From positions 1-39,499 of the forward strand of contig JAKPZU010000350.1 in the NCBI GenBank assembly GCA_029559915.1: a DNA stretch of 39,499 nt. The letters are read 5' to 3'. The notes under the pieces were generated by a model. That model was given only the letters and a program-made list of their open reading frames with translations, was not told the DNA's origin and did not search any database. Within the stretch, counting starts at the first letter, position 1, and every line of letters begins with the position of its first letter. Origin of the DNA: Bacillota bacterium. GTDB lineage: Bacteria; Bacillota_I; Bacilli_A; Izemoplasmatales; Hujiaoplasmataceae. The position numbers and the translations under genes were made by a program. Of the stretch, positions 20,687 to 27,913 are shown piece after piece.

Positions 20687-21417
20687 TGAAGATTTTACTG
20701 ACAAATGACGACGGCTATAATAGCGAAGGCATAACTTTGCTATATCAGGAACTCAAGAATTATGGCGATGTTTTATTAGTTGCACCACACCATCATATGT
20801 CTGGAGCTTCAGTGTCCCGTGTTTTTTGGACCAAAGTTAAAGTTCACAAACATCAAGACGATATTTTTTCGATTGAAGGCACACCGGCAGACGCTGTTTC
20901 TTTAGCTTTACATGGTTTGAACTATAGACCTGATGTTGTGATATCAGGAATCAACAACGGTTTAAATGTCGGAGCCGATACCGTATACTCAGGAACAGTT
21001 GGCGCTTGTATGGAAGCTTTGAAGGCCAAGATACCAGCGATAGCCTTGTCTATGGATTTCAATCATTTCAAACAAGGGAAAAAAGATTTGAAAAAAGTTC
21101 TGGATTTTATCTTCGAAAATAATCTGATATCGGATAAGTATTTGCTAAACGTCAATTTCGTCGCCAAGGATTTCAACAAGTCAAAAGGTATCATGATTAC
21201 AGATCTTGGTTTTAGACCGACAGAACACTATTATGTTAGTGATGGTGAGTATTACCTGACCCAACGCAACTTTAGCAATTTCAAGTTTCAACCTGAAACT
21301 GATTTATATGCGGTCAATAATGGCTATATCTCAATCACTCCTTTAAAATTTGCCAATCAGACGGAATTTGGCTTGAAAGAATTAAGAAAAAAGGTGAGCA
21401 ATATTGTTGAAAAATAA
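20683..21417 (+). CDS. surE: 5'/3'-nucleotidase SurE
   Basis: 244-aa SurE-family phosphatase acting on nucleoside monophosphates. The metal-binding motifs are present: TNDDGYNSEG near the N-terminus, HMSGASVS, EGTPADAVSLAL, and SGINNGLNVGADTVYSGTVGA. ATG codons at 20683 and 20686 are both possible; the first overlaps the yhbY TGA and has AGGA at good spacing. The gene could feed nucleosides to DeoD in the same region, but it is in a different transcription unit. Its 3' end overlaps a small membrane-protein ORF. Confidence 0.94.
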   Translation: MMKILLTNDDGYNSEGITLLYQELKNYGDVLLVAPHHHMSGASVSRVFWTKVKVHKHQDDIFSIEGTPADAVSLALHGLNYRPDVVISGINNGLNVGADTVYSGTVGACMEALKAKIPAIALSMDFNHFKQGKKDLKKVLDFIFENNLISDKYLLNVNFVAKDFNKSKGIMITDLGFRPTEHYYVSDGEYYLTQRNFSNFKFQPETDLYAVNNGYISITPLKFANQTEFGLKELRKKVSNIVEK

Positions 21418-21574
21418 TTTGACTTTTTTGCTGGTTTACTTAGTTAACATGATTGTGGTTTTGACTTTGATTGCTTTTGTCGTGGAAAGCACGCTTCTCA
21501 AAATCCTTTTAGGCATCTATTTGATCGCATTTTCTACAGTTGTGTCATTTATTACAAGAGATAAGTCGAGGTAG
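21407..21574 (+). CDS. Small two-helix membrane protein, unknown (55 aa)
   Basis: Too short for the ORF track. The frame opens with TTG at 21407, preceded by AAGGTGAG at about 8 nt, and encodes 55 residues ending ITRDKSR. Two hydrophobic stretches (LTFLLVYLVNMIVVLTLIAFVV and LLKILLGIYLIAFSTVVSF) flank a short EST turn, so it looks like a hairpin membrane protein. It overlaps the end of surE by 11 nt. Its stop lies within the GAGGTAG ribosome site of yggS, a tight fit typical of a real operon gene. The family is unknown. Confidence 0.6.
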   Translation: MKNNLTFLLVYLVNMIVVLTLIAFVVESTLLKILLGIYLIAFSTVVSFITRDKSR

Positions 21575-21580
21575 TTTATC

Positions 21581-22222
21581 ATGATTAATGAAGAGCTTTT
21601 ACCTATATTAAAAGAAGAAACTTCCGGTTTAACCATTGTCGCAGCTACAAAATACGGCGATGAAACCGATATTTTGGCCTTGGTCAATCAAGGTATCAAT
21701 GATATTGGCGAGAACCGAGTTGAAGCATTCTTGAAAAAATACGATAATTTGCATGATTTAGACATCACTTGGCATTTTATCGGCCACTTGCAATCAAAGA
21801 AAGTTAAGTCCGTCATCAATAAAATCGATTATTTGCACTCTCTTGACCGCATGAGTTTGGTTGAAGAGATTCAAAAATATCGAAATCTTCCCCTTTATTG
21901 CTTTATAGAAGTCAATATTGCCGAAGAAGAGAATAAATATGGCTTAAAATATGAAGAAGTGCTATCTTTCTATCGAAATCTGGAAAGTTATGATAAAATA
22001 AAGGTAGTTGGTTTAATGGGAATGGCCTCCTTAAGTAACGATGAAACTTTAATTGCAAGTCAATTTCAAAAATTGAAGCTGTTAAAAAAAGAAATTTTTG
22101 ATGTGACAGGAAATAATCTTCCTTATCTTTCAATGGGAATGTCGAATGACTATAAAATTGCCATCGCAAATGGCGCCACTCATCTCAGATTAGGATCAAT
22201 CTTGTTTAGAAAAGAGGAATAA
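21581..22222 (+). CDS. yggS: PLP-binding homeostasis protein YggS/YlmE
   Basis: 213-aa member of the COG0325 family, which binds pyridoxal phosphate and maintains B6 and amino-acid balance without known catalysis. The PLP lysine is K24 in VAATKYGD; other motifs are IGENRVEAF, WHFIGHLQSKK, LSMGMSND and LRLGSILF. First gene of the conserved Firmicutes yggS-sepF-yggT group (Bacillus ylmE-ylmF-ylmG). It is followed 3 nt later by sepF. Confidence 0.95.
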   Translation: MINEELLPILKEETSGLTIVAATKYGDETDILALVNQGINDIGENRVEAFLKKYDNLHDLDITWHFIGHLQSKKVKSVINKIDYLHSLDRMSLVEEIQKYRNLPLYCFIEVNIAEEENKYGLKYEEVLSFYRNLESYDKIKVVGLMGMASLSNDETLIASQFQKLKLLKKEIFDVTGNNLPYLSMGMSNDYKIAIANGATHLRLGSILFRKEE

Positions 22223-22225
22223 AAT

Positions 22226-22540
22226 ATGGGTTTACTCAGTAAAAATAAAATCACACCAACCAACGTTGATTTTGAAGATTTGACTTTCGTCAAGGTCAAT
22301 GACAACAAGGATGTTTATAAATATGCGGAAATTATCATGCATAGAATGCCGTTAGTCCTTAATTTCACTGACTGCCTGATTTCTGAGGCTAATGAAGTAT
22401 TAATGTTCTTGACTGGGGTTTTATACGCTTGCGATGGAGAAATCGTCAAAATCAAGGACAAAATTTATCTGATGGCACAAAAGAGCGATTTGTTGGGACC
22501 GACGCTCTCAAGATTCATCAATGAGTATAGGTCACAATAG
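22226..22540 (+). CDS. sepF: Cell division protein SepF, minimal form
   Basis: 104-aa protein consisting essentially of the SepF (DUF552) core: residues from about 20 on (VKVNDNKDVYKYAEIIM, LNFTDCLISEANEVLMFLTGVLYAC, IVKIKDKIYLMA). SepF tethers FtsZ to the membrane and bundles it through the FtsZ C-terminal peptide. Typical SepF is about 150 aa with an N-terminal amphipathic helix and a linker. Here only MGLLSKNKITPTN precedes the core, and an in-frame stop (yggS TAA) lies one codon upstream, so a longer start is impossible. Identity rests on the core and on its place between yggS and yggT. Confidence 0.85.
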   Translation: MGLLSKNKITPTNVDFEDLTFVKVNDNKDVYKYAEIIMHRMPLVLNFTDCLISEANEVLMFLTGVLYACDGEIVKIKDKIYLMAQKSDLLGPTLSRFINEYRSQ

Positions 22541-22547
22541 GTAGAAG

Positions 22548-22793
22548 ATGCAAATATTTCTGATGATAGCATATTATGTGCTGAGCGCATATTTTTATGC
22601 GATGATTATTTGGATTTTACTGGGATGGACGCCGATTAGAAATACCAATTTTTATTACCATCTAGAAAAAATTGTCAGTCCCTACTTAGGTATTTTTCGC
22701 GGTTGGTTTGTTATTTCCAGTATCGATTTTGGACCAATGATTGGTCTAATCCTCTATCAAATGGTTTTAGGTGTGGTCTCTAGAGCGATATAA
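22548..22793 (+). CDS. yggT: YggT-family membrane protein
   Basis: 81-aa integral membrane protein with two hydrophobic helices and the YGGT-family centre (LGWTPIRNTNFYYHLEKIVSPYLGIFR). Short Firmicutes and cyanobacterial relatives (YlmG) affect division or nucleoid and septum organisation. GGTAGAAG precedes the ATG. Last gene of the yggS-sepF-yggT run; in Bacillus ylmH and divIVA would come next, but here the ileS leader follows directly. Confidence 0.88.
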   Translation: MQIFLMIAYYVLSAYFYAMIIWILLGWTPIRNTNFYYHLEKIVSPYLGIFRGWFVISSIDFGPMIGLILYQMVLGVVSRAI

Positions 22794-22805
22794 AGTAATT
22801 AATAC

Positions 22806-22834
22806 TTGAAAAAAAGTGAAAAATTGTGTATAAT
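22806..22834 (+). promoter_or_regulatory. Promoter of ileS
   Basis: TTGAAA (22806-22811) and a perfect TATAAT (22829-22834) with a 17-nt spacer, just before the T-box leader. The expected start is near 22841. Confidence 0.75.
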
Positions 22835-22840
22835 TGCTAA

Positions 22841-23095
22841 AGATAATCGATGAATAGGATAAGATTATGAATATTTACCTTTATAGAGAACTGGCGTAGG
22901 GTGGAAGCCAGTAAGGAAACTTCATTATTATCACCTATGAGAGAACTGTCGATAATGTAGACAGTTACGTAATAAGGTAGGCGTTAACTACTTTTAAAGA
23001 AGAGCCGGCATTTTTTTGTCGGAACTAAGGTGGTACCGCGGAAATTTCGTCCTTAATCATGAGATTAAGGATTTTGTTCTTTAAAAAGGGAGAGA
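22841..23095 (+). ncRNA. Isoleucine T-box leader of ileS
   Basis: tRNA-sensing leader. Stem I closes with ATAGG (22854-22858) / CCTAT (22934-22938). Its apical part has AGAGAACTGG and GGGTGGAAGCCAG, the usual tRNA-elbow contact. The specifier is ATC (Ile) at 22930-22932, followed by A. A stem II (ACTGTC/GACAGT), a stem III (CCGGCA/TGTCGG) and the T-box AAGGTGGTACCGCGG (23027-23041) follow. TGGT is complementary to the ACCA end of tRNA. Uncharged tRNA-Ile would favour the antiterminator. Fills the 308-nt gap between yggT and ileS. Confidence 0.95.
23051..23083 (+). terminator. T-box-controlled terminator before ileS
   Basis: CCTTAATC / GATTAAGG stem, ATGA loop, then ATTTTGTTCTTT. The left arm CCTT also pairs with AAGG of the T-box in the alternative antiterminator. 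Confidence 0.9.
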
Positions 23096-23101
23096 TGATT
23101 A

Positions 23102-25834
23102 ATGGAAGAGAAAAATTTCAAAGACAGTTTGTTGATGCCAGTTACAGAATTTCAAATGCGTGGTAATTTAGGCGTAAATGAACCGACAATTCAGGAAAAA
23201 TGGGAAAAAATGGATTTATACAATAAGGTGATGGAAAAAAATAACAATCGTCCAAGCTATATTTTACACGATGGTCCACCTTATGCAAACGGATCGATTC
23301 ATGCCGGACATGCACTAAATAAAATTCTGAAGGATTTCGTTATTCGTTATAAAAACATGAGTGGGTTCAAGGCACCATATCTTCCGGGTTGGGACACCCA
23401 TGGACTACCGATTGAAAACGCTTTGTCTAAGAACAAGAAAGTCAATCGCAAAGAAATCGAACTATCCAAATTCCGTGAATTATGCAGAGAATACGCTTTG
23501 GAACAAATTAATATTCAAAGAGCTCAATTCAAAAGATTGGGTATTCTAGGTTTATGGGATGAACCATACATCACTTTAAATAAAGAATACGAGGCATCAC
23601 AAGTCAGAGTCTTTGGCGAAATGGTTAAAAAAGGCTTGATTTACAAAGGCCTTAAACCAGTTTACTGGTCGCCTTCATCAGAGACAGCTCTAGCTGAAGC
23701 TGAAATCGAATATAAAGATATCATATCCCCTTCTATCTATGTAGCAATGCCTGCAGTCGACACCTTGAATAAACTGCCTAAAAACACTTATTTTTTAATT
23801 TGGACAACAACACCTTGGACAATACCAGCAAACTTGGCAATCGCTGCCGGTTCCGACATCGAATATGTCTTGATCAAGCATAAAAATAACAATTACGTTG
23901 TCAGCAAGGAACTATTACCGAAATTGAATGACCTTCTCGGCTGGCATAATTCCACTTCCCTACAAAATATTTTTGGATGGGAATTAGAAGGTATGACTTA
24001 TAAACATCCATTGTACAACCGAATTTCACCGGTGATTCTCTCAGAACATGTAACTGTAGAAGATGGCTCCGGACTTGTTCACATCGCTCCCGGACACGGT
24101 GAAGAAGACTTCGTCGTCGGCCAAAAATATAATCTTGAAGTTTTTTGCCCAGTCGACTCAAGGGGAATGATGACGGAAGAAGCGGGCGAAAGATTTGCCG
24201 GATTATATGTAGATGACTGCAATGAAGAAGTGATTAAAGCTTTATTTGAAGGTGGATTTTTGTTGGGAAGATTTGATTTTTCTCACTCCTATCCACATGA
24301 CTGGCGTACAGGAAAGCCAGTAATATTCCGCGCTACTTCTCAATGGTTTGCATCAATTGAAAAACTAAAAGATTCAATCTTAAGAGAAATTCAGACAATC
24401 AAGTGGTACCCGTCTTGGGGTGATGTTCGCTTGAGTAATATGATAAAAGACCGAGGTAGCTGGTGTATCTCCAGACAAAGAACCTGGGGTGTCCCAATTC
24501 CTGCCTTCTATAGTGAAAAAGATACGGCGATATTAGAGCCGGAAATAATTGATTACGTCGCAGACATCTTCGAACAGGAAGGTTCAAACGCTTGGTTTAT
24601 CCGCGATAGTAAAGAATTATTGCCGCCAGGATACACCCATCCGGATTCGCCTAATGGCATTTTCAGGAAAGAAACTGATATTATGGATGTCTGGTTCGAT
24701 TCCGGATCATCTCATCATGGCGCAATGAAAGATCTCGGGTATGGATATCCGGCAGATCTTTATTTAGAAGGTTCCGATCAATACCGCGGTTGGTTCAATT
24801 CCAGTTTGATTACCGGAGTTGCAACCGAAGGAAAATCACCATATAAAACTCTGGTTTCTCATGGTTTCGTTCTTGATGGTGAAGGAAGAAAAATGTCCAA
24901 ATCAGAAGGTAATGTTGTCGACCCGAACAAGATTGCCAATAGTATGGGTGCGGATATCTTCCGTCTTTGGACTGCTTCAGTGGATTATCAAGCTGATGTA
25001 AGGTTATCGGATAATCTAATCAAGCAAGTTTCAGAATCTTACCGCAAAATCAGAAATACCATGAAATTTTTATTGGGTAACATCTTTGATTACAACGACC
25101 AAGTCAATAAAGTCGATTTCGACAAATTGAATGACGTCGACAAGTATGTATTGATAAAAAACAATAATTTAATCAAGGAAGTATTGGAAGCTTATTCCGA
25201 TTTTAAATTCGACGTAGTCTACCGCAAAGTAACAAATTACGTCAACTTTATTTCCTCATTCTATCTGGATTTTGCCAAAGATATTCTTTATATCGAAAAA
25301 GCAGATTCCTTATCAAGAAGAAGTATCCAAACTGTAATTTACAAGATTTTGGATACCTTGCTTAAATTGTTGACACCAATCTTACCGCATACAACCTCTG
25401 AAGCCTATTCCTTTGTACCGGACAAACAAGCAGAAGACATTTATTTGTTGGATATGCCGAAAATTGAAAACTTGGACAACGAATTAGAACAAGCTTTCGA
25501 TGAATTCATGGAACTACGTGAAGATGTCTTGAAAGCTCTGGAAAATGCCCGTAATGAAAAAATTATCGGTAAGAGTTTAAATGCGAGAGTCGTGATTTAC
25601 CCAAAAGCGAAAATTGAAAACATCTTAAAGAAAATCAAAGTCAATTTAGCGCAAATTTTCATTGTTTCTCGCTTTGAAATCGCTAAAGACGGATTTGGTG
25701 CCTATAAAGGCACAGACGTCTCAATCGATGTCTTCAAAGCAGAAGGTCACACTTGCGAAAGGTGTTGGCAAGTCGTACACGAAGTAAATGATGACGGACT
25801 CTGCCGCCGTTGCGAAGAAGTAATATCAGAATAA
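23102..25834 (+). CDS. ileS: Isoleucyl-tRNA synthetase
   Basis: 910-aa class I synthetase charging tRNA-Ile. The HIGH motif is HAGH at about residue 66 (DGPPYANGSIHAGHALNK) and KMSKS at about 597 (KMSKSEGN). The editing domain carries TTTPWTIPANLAIA, and the C-terminal zinc finger is CERCWQVV...CRRCEEV at about 884-905. The zinc finger and the length fit the bacterial-type IleS. Controlled by the preceding Ile T-box; ends in a strong terminator. Confidence 0.99.
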   Translation: MEEKNFKDSLLMPVTEFQMRGNLGVNEPTIQEKWEKMDLYNKVMEKNNNRPSYILHDGPPYANGSIHAGHALNKILKDFVIRYKNMSGFKAPYLPGWDTHGLPIENALSKNKKVNRKEIELSKFRELCREYALEQINIQRAQFKRLGILGLWDEPYITLNKEYEASQVRVFGEMVKKGLIYKGLKPVYWSPSSETALAEAEIEYKDIISPSIYVAMPAVDTLNKLPKNTYFLIWTTTPWTIPANLAIAAGSDIEYVLIKHKNNNYVVSKELLPKLNDLLGWHNSTSLQNIFGWELEGMTYKHPLYNRISPVILSEHVTVEDGSGLVHIAPGHGEEDFVVGQKYNLEVFCPVDSRGMMTEEAGERFAGLYVDDCNEEVIKALFEGGFLLGRFDFSHSYPHDWRTGKPVIFRATSQWFASIEKLKDSILREIQTIKWYPSWGDVRLSNMIKDRGSWCISRQRTWGVPIPAFYSEKDTAILEPEIIDYVADIFEQEGSNAWFIRDSKELLPPGYTHPDSPNGIFRKETDIMDVWFDSGSSHHGAMKDLGYGYPADLYLEGSDQYRGWFNSSLITGVATEGKSPYKTLVSHGFVLDGEGRKMSKSEGNVVDPNKIANSMGADIFRLWTASVDYQADVRLSDNLIKQVSESYRKIRNTMKFLLGNIFDYNDQVNKVDFDKLNDVDKYVLIKNNNLIKEVLEAYSDFKFDVVYRKVTNYVNFISSFYLDFAKDILYIEKADSLSRRSIQTVIYKILDTLLKLLTPILPHTTSEAYSFVPDKQAEDIYLLDMPKIENLDNELEQAFDEFMELREDVLKALENARNEKIIGKSLNARVVIYPKAKIENILKKIKVNLAQIFIVSRFEIAKDGFGAYKGTDVSIDVFKAEGHTCERCWQVVHEVNDDGLCRRCEEVISE

Positions 25835-25841
25835 AGGGATG

Positions 25842-25868
25842 AATAAGCCGATTGACTCGGCTTATTTT
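25842..25868 (+). terminator. Intrinsic terminator of ileS
   Basis: Ten-base-pair stem AATAAGCCGA / TCGGCTTATT with a 5-nt loop, ending in TTTT. It lies between the ileS stop and the deoC promoter. Confidence 0.85.
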
Positions 25869-25880
25869 GTCCTTAGTCAT

Positions 25881-25909
25881 TTGACAGTTTCGGCAAAAAT
25901 GAGTATAAT
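25881..25909 (+). promoter_or_regulatory. Full-consensus promoter of deoC operon
   Basis: TTGACA (25881-25886) and TATAAT (25904-25909) separated by 17 nt, a perfect match to the housekeeping-sigma consensus and the best promoter in the window. No obvious operator overlaps it. Confidence 0.85.
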
Positions 25910-25937
25910 TTTTAGTATAAATATCAGGAGGATTATT

Positions 25938-26594
25938 ATGAATTTAAATAAATTGATAGACCACACCTATCTTAAAGCTTTTGGTACAAAAAAAGAGATT
26001 GACCAACTGTTGGAAGAAGCTATTAAATATGATTTTAAGAGCGTCTGCGTTAATCCGACATTCGTGAAATATTGCAGCGAAAAATTAGCTGGAACTGATG
26101 TTTTAACCTGCACAGTAATCGGCTTTCCTTTAGGAGCCAATACCACCGAAACCAAGGTTTTTGAAACACTCAATGCCATAAATAACGGCGCTGACGAAAT
26201 CGATATGGTTATCAATATCGGTAAGATGAAAGAAAAAGATTATCTTTATGTAGAAAATGAAATCAATCAAGTAGTCAAAGCCTCAGGCGATAAATTGGTC
26301 AAAGTAATTATCGAAATTTGTTACCTCGATGAAGAAGAAATCAAGAAAGCCAGCGAAATAGTGGGAAGAACCAAAGCTGTATTCATCAAGACGTCTACAG
26401 GATTCGGTACCTCTGGAGCGACAAAAGAAGCTGTAAAAATCATGAAGGAGTTCGCCAATGGCAAAGAAGTAAAAGCTGCTGGCGGGGTAAGGACAAAAGC
26501 TGATTTGCTCGACATGATTGAAGCAGGAGCGACAAGAATTGGTACTTCCAATGGGGTAAGTTTGATGAATGATCAAGAGGGGTCTGGCTACTGA
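25938..26594 (+). CDS. deoC: Deoxyribose-phosphate aldolase
   Basis: 218-aa class I aldolase cleaving 2-deoxyribose-5-phosphate to glyceraldehyde-3-phosphate and acetaldehyde. The Schiff-base lysine is K151 (FIKTSTGFGTSG); the second active-site lysine is K179 (EVKAAGGVRT), and DEIDMVINIG carries the conserved Asp near residue 89. The track start at 25839 is wrong: those 33 codons run through the ileS terminator and the promoter. The ATG at 25938 has AGGAGG upstream and starts the normal N-terminus NLNKLIDHTYLK. The stop overlaps the next gene (TGATG). Confidence 0.97.
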   Translation: MNLNKLIDHTYLKAFGTKKEIDQLLEEAIKYDFKSVCVNPTFVKYCSEKLAGTDVLTCTVIGFPLGANTTETKVFETLNAINNGADEIDMVINIGKMKEKDYLYVENEINQVVKASGDKLVKVIIEICYLDEEEIKKASEIVGRTKAVFIKTSTGFGTSGATKEAVKIMKEFANGKEVKAAGGVRTKADLLDMIEAGATRIGTSNGVSLMNDQEGSGY

Positions 26595-27169
26595 TGCAAG
26601 AAATTCAAAATCAAGTTTTACTTGAATCAAAACGCCTAATTAAAGCCTTTAATCCAGTTAGATTCCTATTTTATTTTGGCATAACCTTTACTTTTGCCCT
26701 TATTGCCTTTCATTTCGCCGAATTGTTGGATACCGTAACATTGATAATAATCATTATTTTGGCAACTGTTTATGCCTTAGTAAGAGATTTGATAATTTAT
26801 CGGTTTTCAAATAAACTAATGGATCAATTCTACAATCATTTAGTTGTTAAAGAACCTGATATGGATCTTTATATTCCTGTTTTGGAAAAGAATTTCCAAG
26901 GATATTTTTTAAAAAAAACTGCCATATATTTTATTGGCAACGAAATGTTCATGGAAGCGTTCAATCAACCCAAAAGCAAAAAAGAACGCCAACAAAGTCT
27001 TCAAATCAAATATGGTAAAGATTTTTCCATTACCTTGATGTATCAGGATAAAACCAAGAAAACGCAACTTTGTCAAGGAACTTTGATGGGAACTCCGTAC
27101 CGTTTCGCCATCATTAATAACGATTTGATCGTTAAAAAAATATCAAGAAGAATAAAAGGAGAGAAATAA
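26594..27169 (+). CDS. Unknown membrane protein between deoC and deoD (191 aa)
   Basis: Not recognised. An N-terminal cytosolic stretch (about 25 residues) is followed by two adjacent hydrophobic helices (about 26-45 and 48-66). A soluble C-terminal domain of about 120 residues follows, with mixed charged and hydrophobic segments and a basic end (VKKISRRIKGEK). No enzymatic motif is evident. One-base stop/start overlaps with both deoC (TGATG) and deoD (TAATG) make it a certain operon member. A role in nucleoside uptake is possible by context, but two helices are too few for a usual transporter. Confidence 0.85.
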   Translation: MQEIQNQVLLESKRLIKAFNPVRFLFYFGITFTFALIAFHFAELLDTVTLIIIIILATVYALVRDLIIYRFSNKLMDQFYNHLVVKEPDMDLYIPVLEKNFQGYFLKKTAIYFIGNEMFMEAFNQPKSKKERQQSLQIKYGKDFSITLMYQDKTKKTQLCQGTLMGTPYRFAIINNDLIVKKISRRIKGEK

Positions 27170-27876
27170 TGTCGACACCTCATATCAACGCTGAAAAGAA
27201 CCAAATTGCTAAAGTCGTACTCATGCCAGGCGATCCATTACGCGCCAAGTACATAGCTGACACGTTTTTAACGAATGTGACCCAATTTAACTCTGTCAGA
27301 AATATGTTTGGCTATACGGGTTTTTACAAGGGAAGAAGAATTTCCGTTATGGGTTCCGGAATGGGAATGCCATCCATAGGAATTTACTCCTATGAATTGT
27401 ATAAATTTTTCGATGTAGAAACAATAATTAGAATTGGTTCCTGCGGTGCATATACTGAAGAACTTAACCTTTATGATACAATCTTGGTGACAGAAGCATA
27501 TTCTGAGTCAACATTTGCACTTGCTCAAGGCAAATGCATAAATGATACTCTTAAAGCTTCTGATTCAATCAATGCCAAATTAGATAAAATTGCCAAATCA
27601 ATCAACATTCCTTTAGTAAAAGGCAAAATTCATTCTTCAGACGTTTTCTATCGTGAATTTCCGGAAGAAGTGATGAATCTAGCTAAGGAAAAACATCTTC
27701 TCGGCGTGGAGATGGAATCTTTTGCCCTTTTTCATAACGCCAATGTCACCAAGAAAAATGCAGCTTGCTTGCTCACCGTCTCTGATTCATTGGTGACACA
27801 TGAAAGCACCACTGCCGAAGAAAGACAAACCGCTTTTACAAATATGATGAAAATTGCCCTTGAAATGGCAGAATAA
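27169..27876 (+). CDS. deoD: Purine nucleoside phosphorylase, DeoD type
   Basis: 235-aa hexameric-type PNP. It splits purine (deoxy)nucleosides with phosphate into base and (deoxy)ribose-1-phosphate. Motifs: VLMPGDPLRAKYIADT (phosphate site), GSGMGMPSIGIYSYEL, RIGSCGAY, GVEMESFALF (ribose site) and LLTVSDSLVTHE with the catalytic Asp. Length is typical. AAAGGAGA lies before the ATG, which overlaps the previous stop. It supplies substrate for DeoB and, for deoxynucleosides, DeoC. Confidence 0.97.
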   Translation: MSTPHINAEKNQIAKVVLMPGDPLRAKYIADTFLTNVTQFNSVRNMFGYTGFYKGRRISVMGSGMGMPSIGIYSYELYKFFDVETIIRIGSCGAYTEELNLYDTILVTEAYSESTFALAQGKCINDTLKASDSINAKLDKIAKSINIPLVKGKIHSSDVFYREFPEEVMNLAKEKHLLGVEMESFALFHNANVTKKNAACLLTVSDSLVTHESTTAEERQTAFTNMMKIALEMAE

Positions 27877-27901
27877 AAAAGGTTATCAAAACCTTTTTTT
27901 T
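27875..27901 (+). terminator. Terminator-like hairpin after deoD
   Basis: AAAAAAGGTT / AACCTTTTTTTT hairpin with a 5-nt loop, directly after the deoD stop. The ribosome site of the next gene follows at once, with no room for a promoter. Downstream expression needs readthrough or a promoter inside deoD. Confidence 0.65.
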
Positions 27902-27913
27902 GAGGTGATAAGC

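Noticed and set aside
25839-25937. N-terminal extension of deoC in the ORF track
   Set aside because: These codons run through the ileS terminator and the consensus promoter; ATG 25938 has AGGAGG and the family N-terminus.
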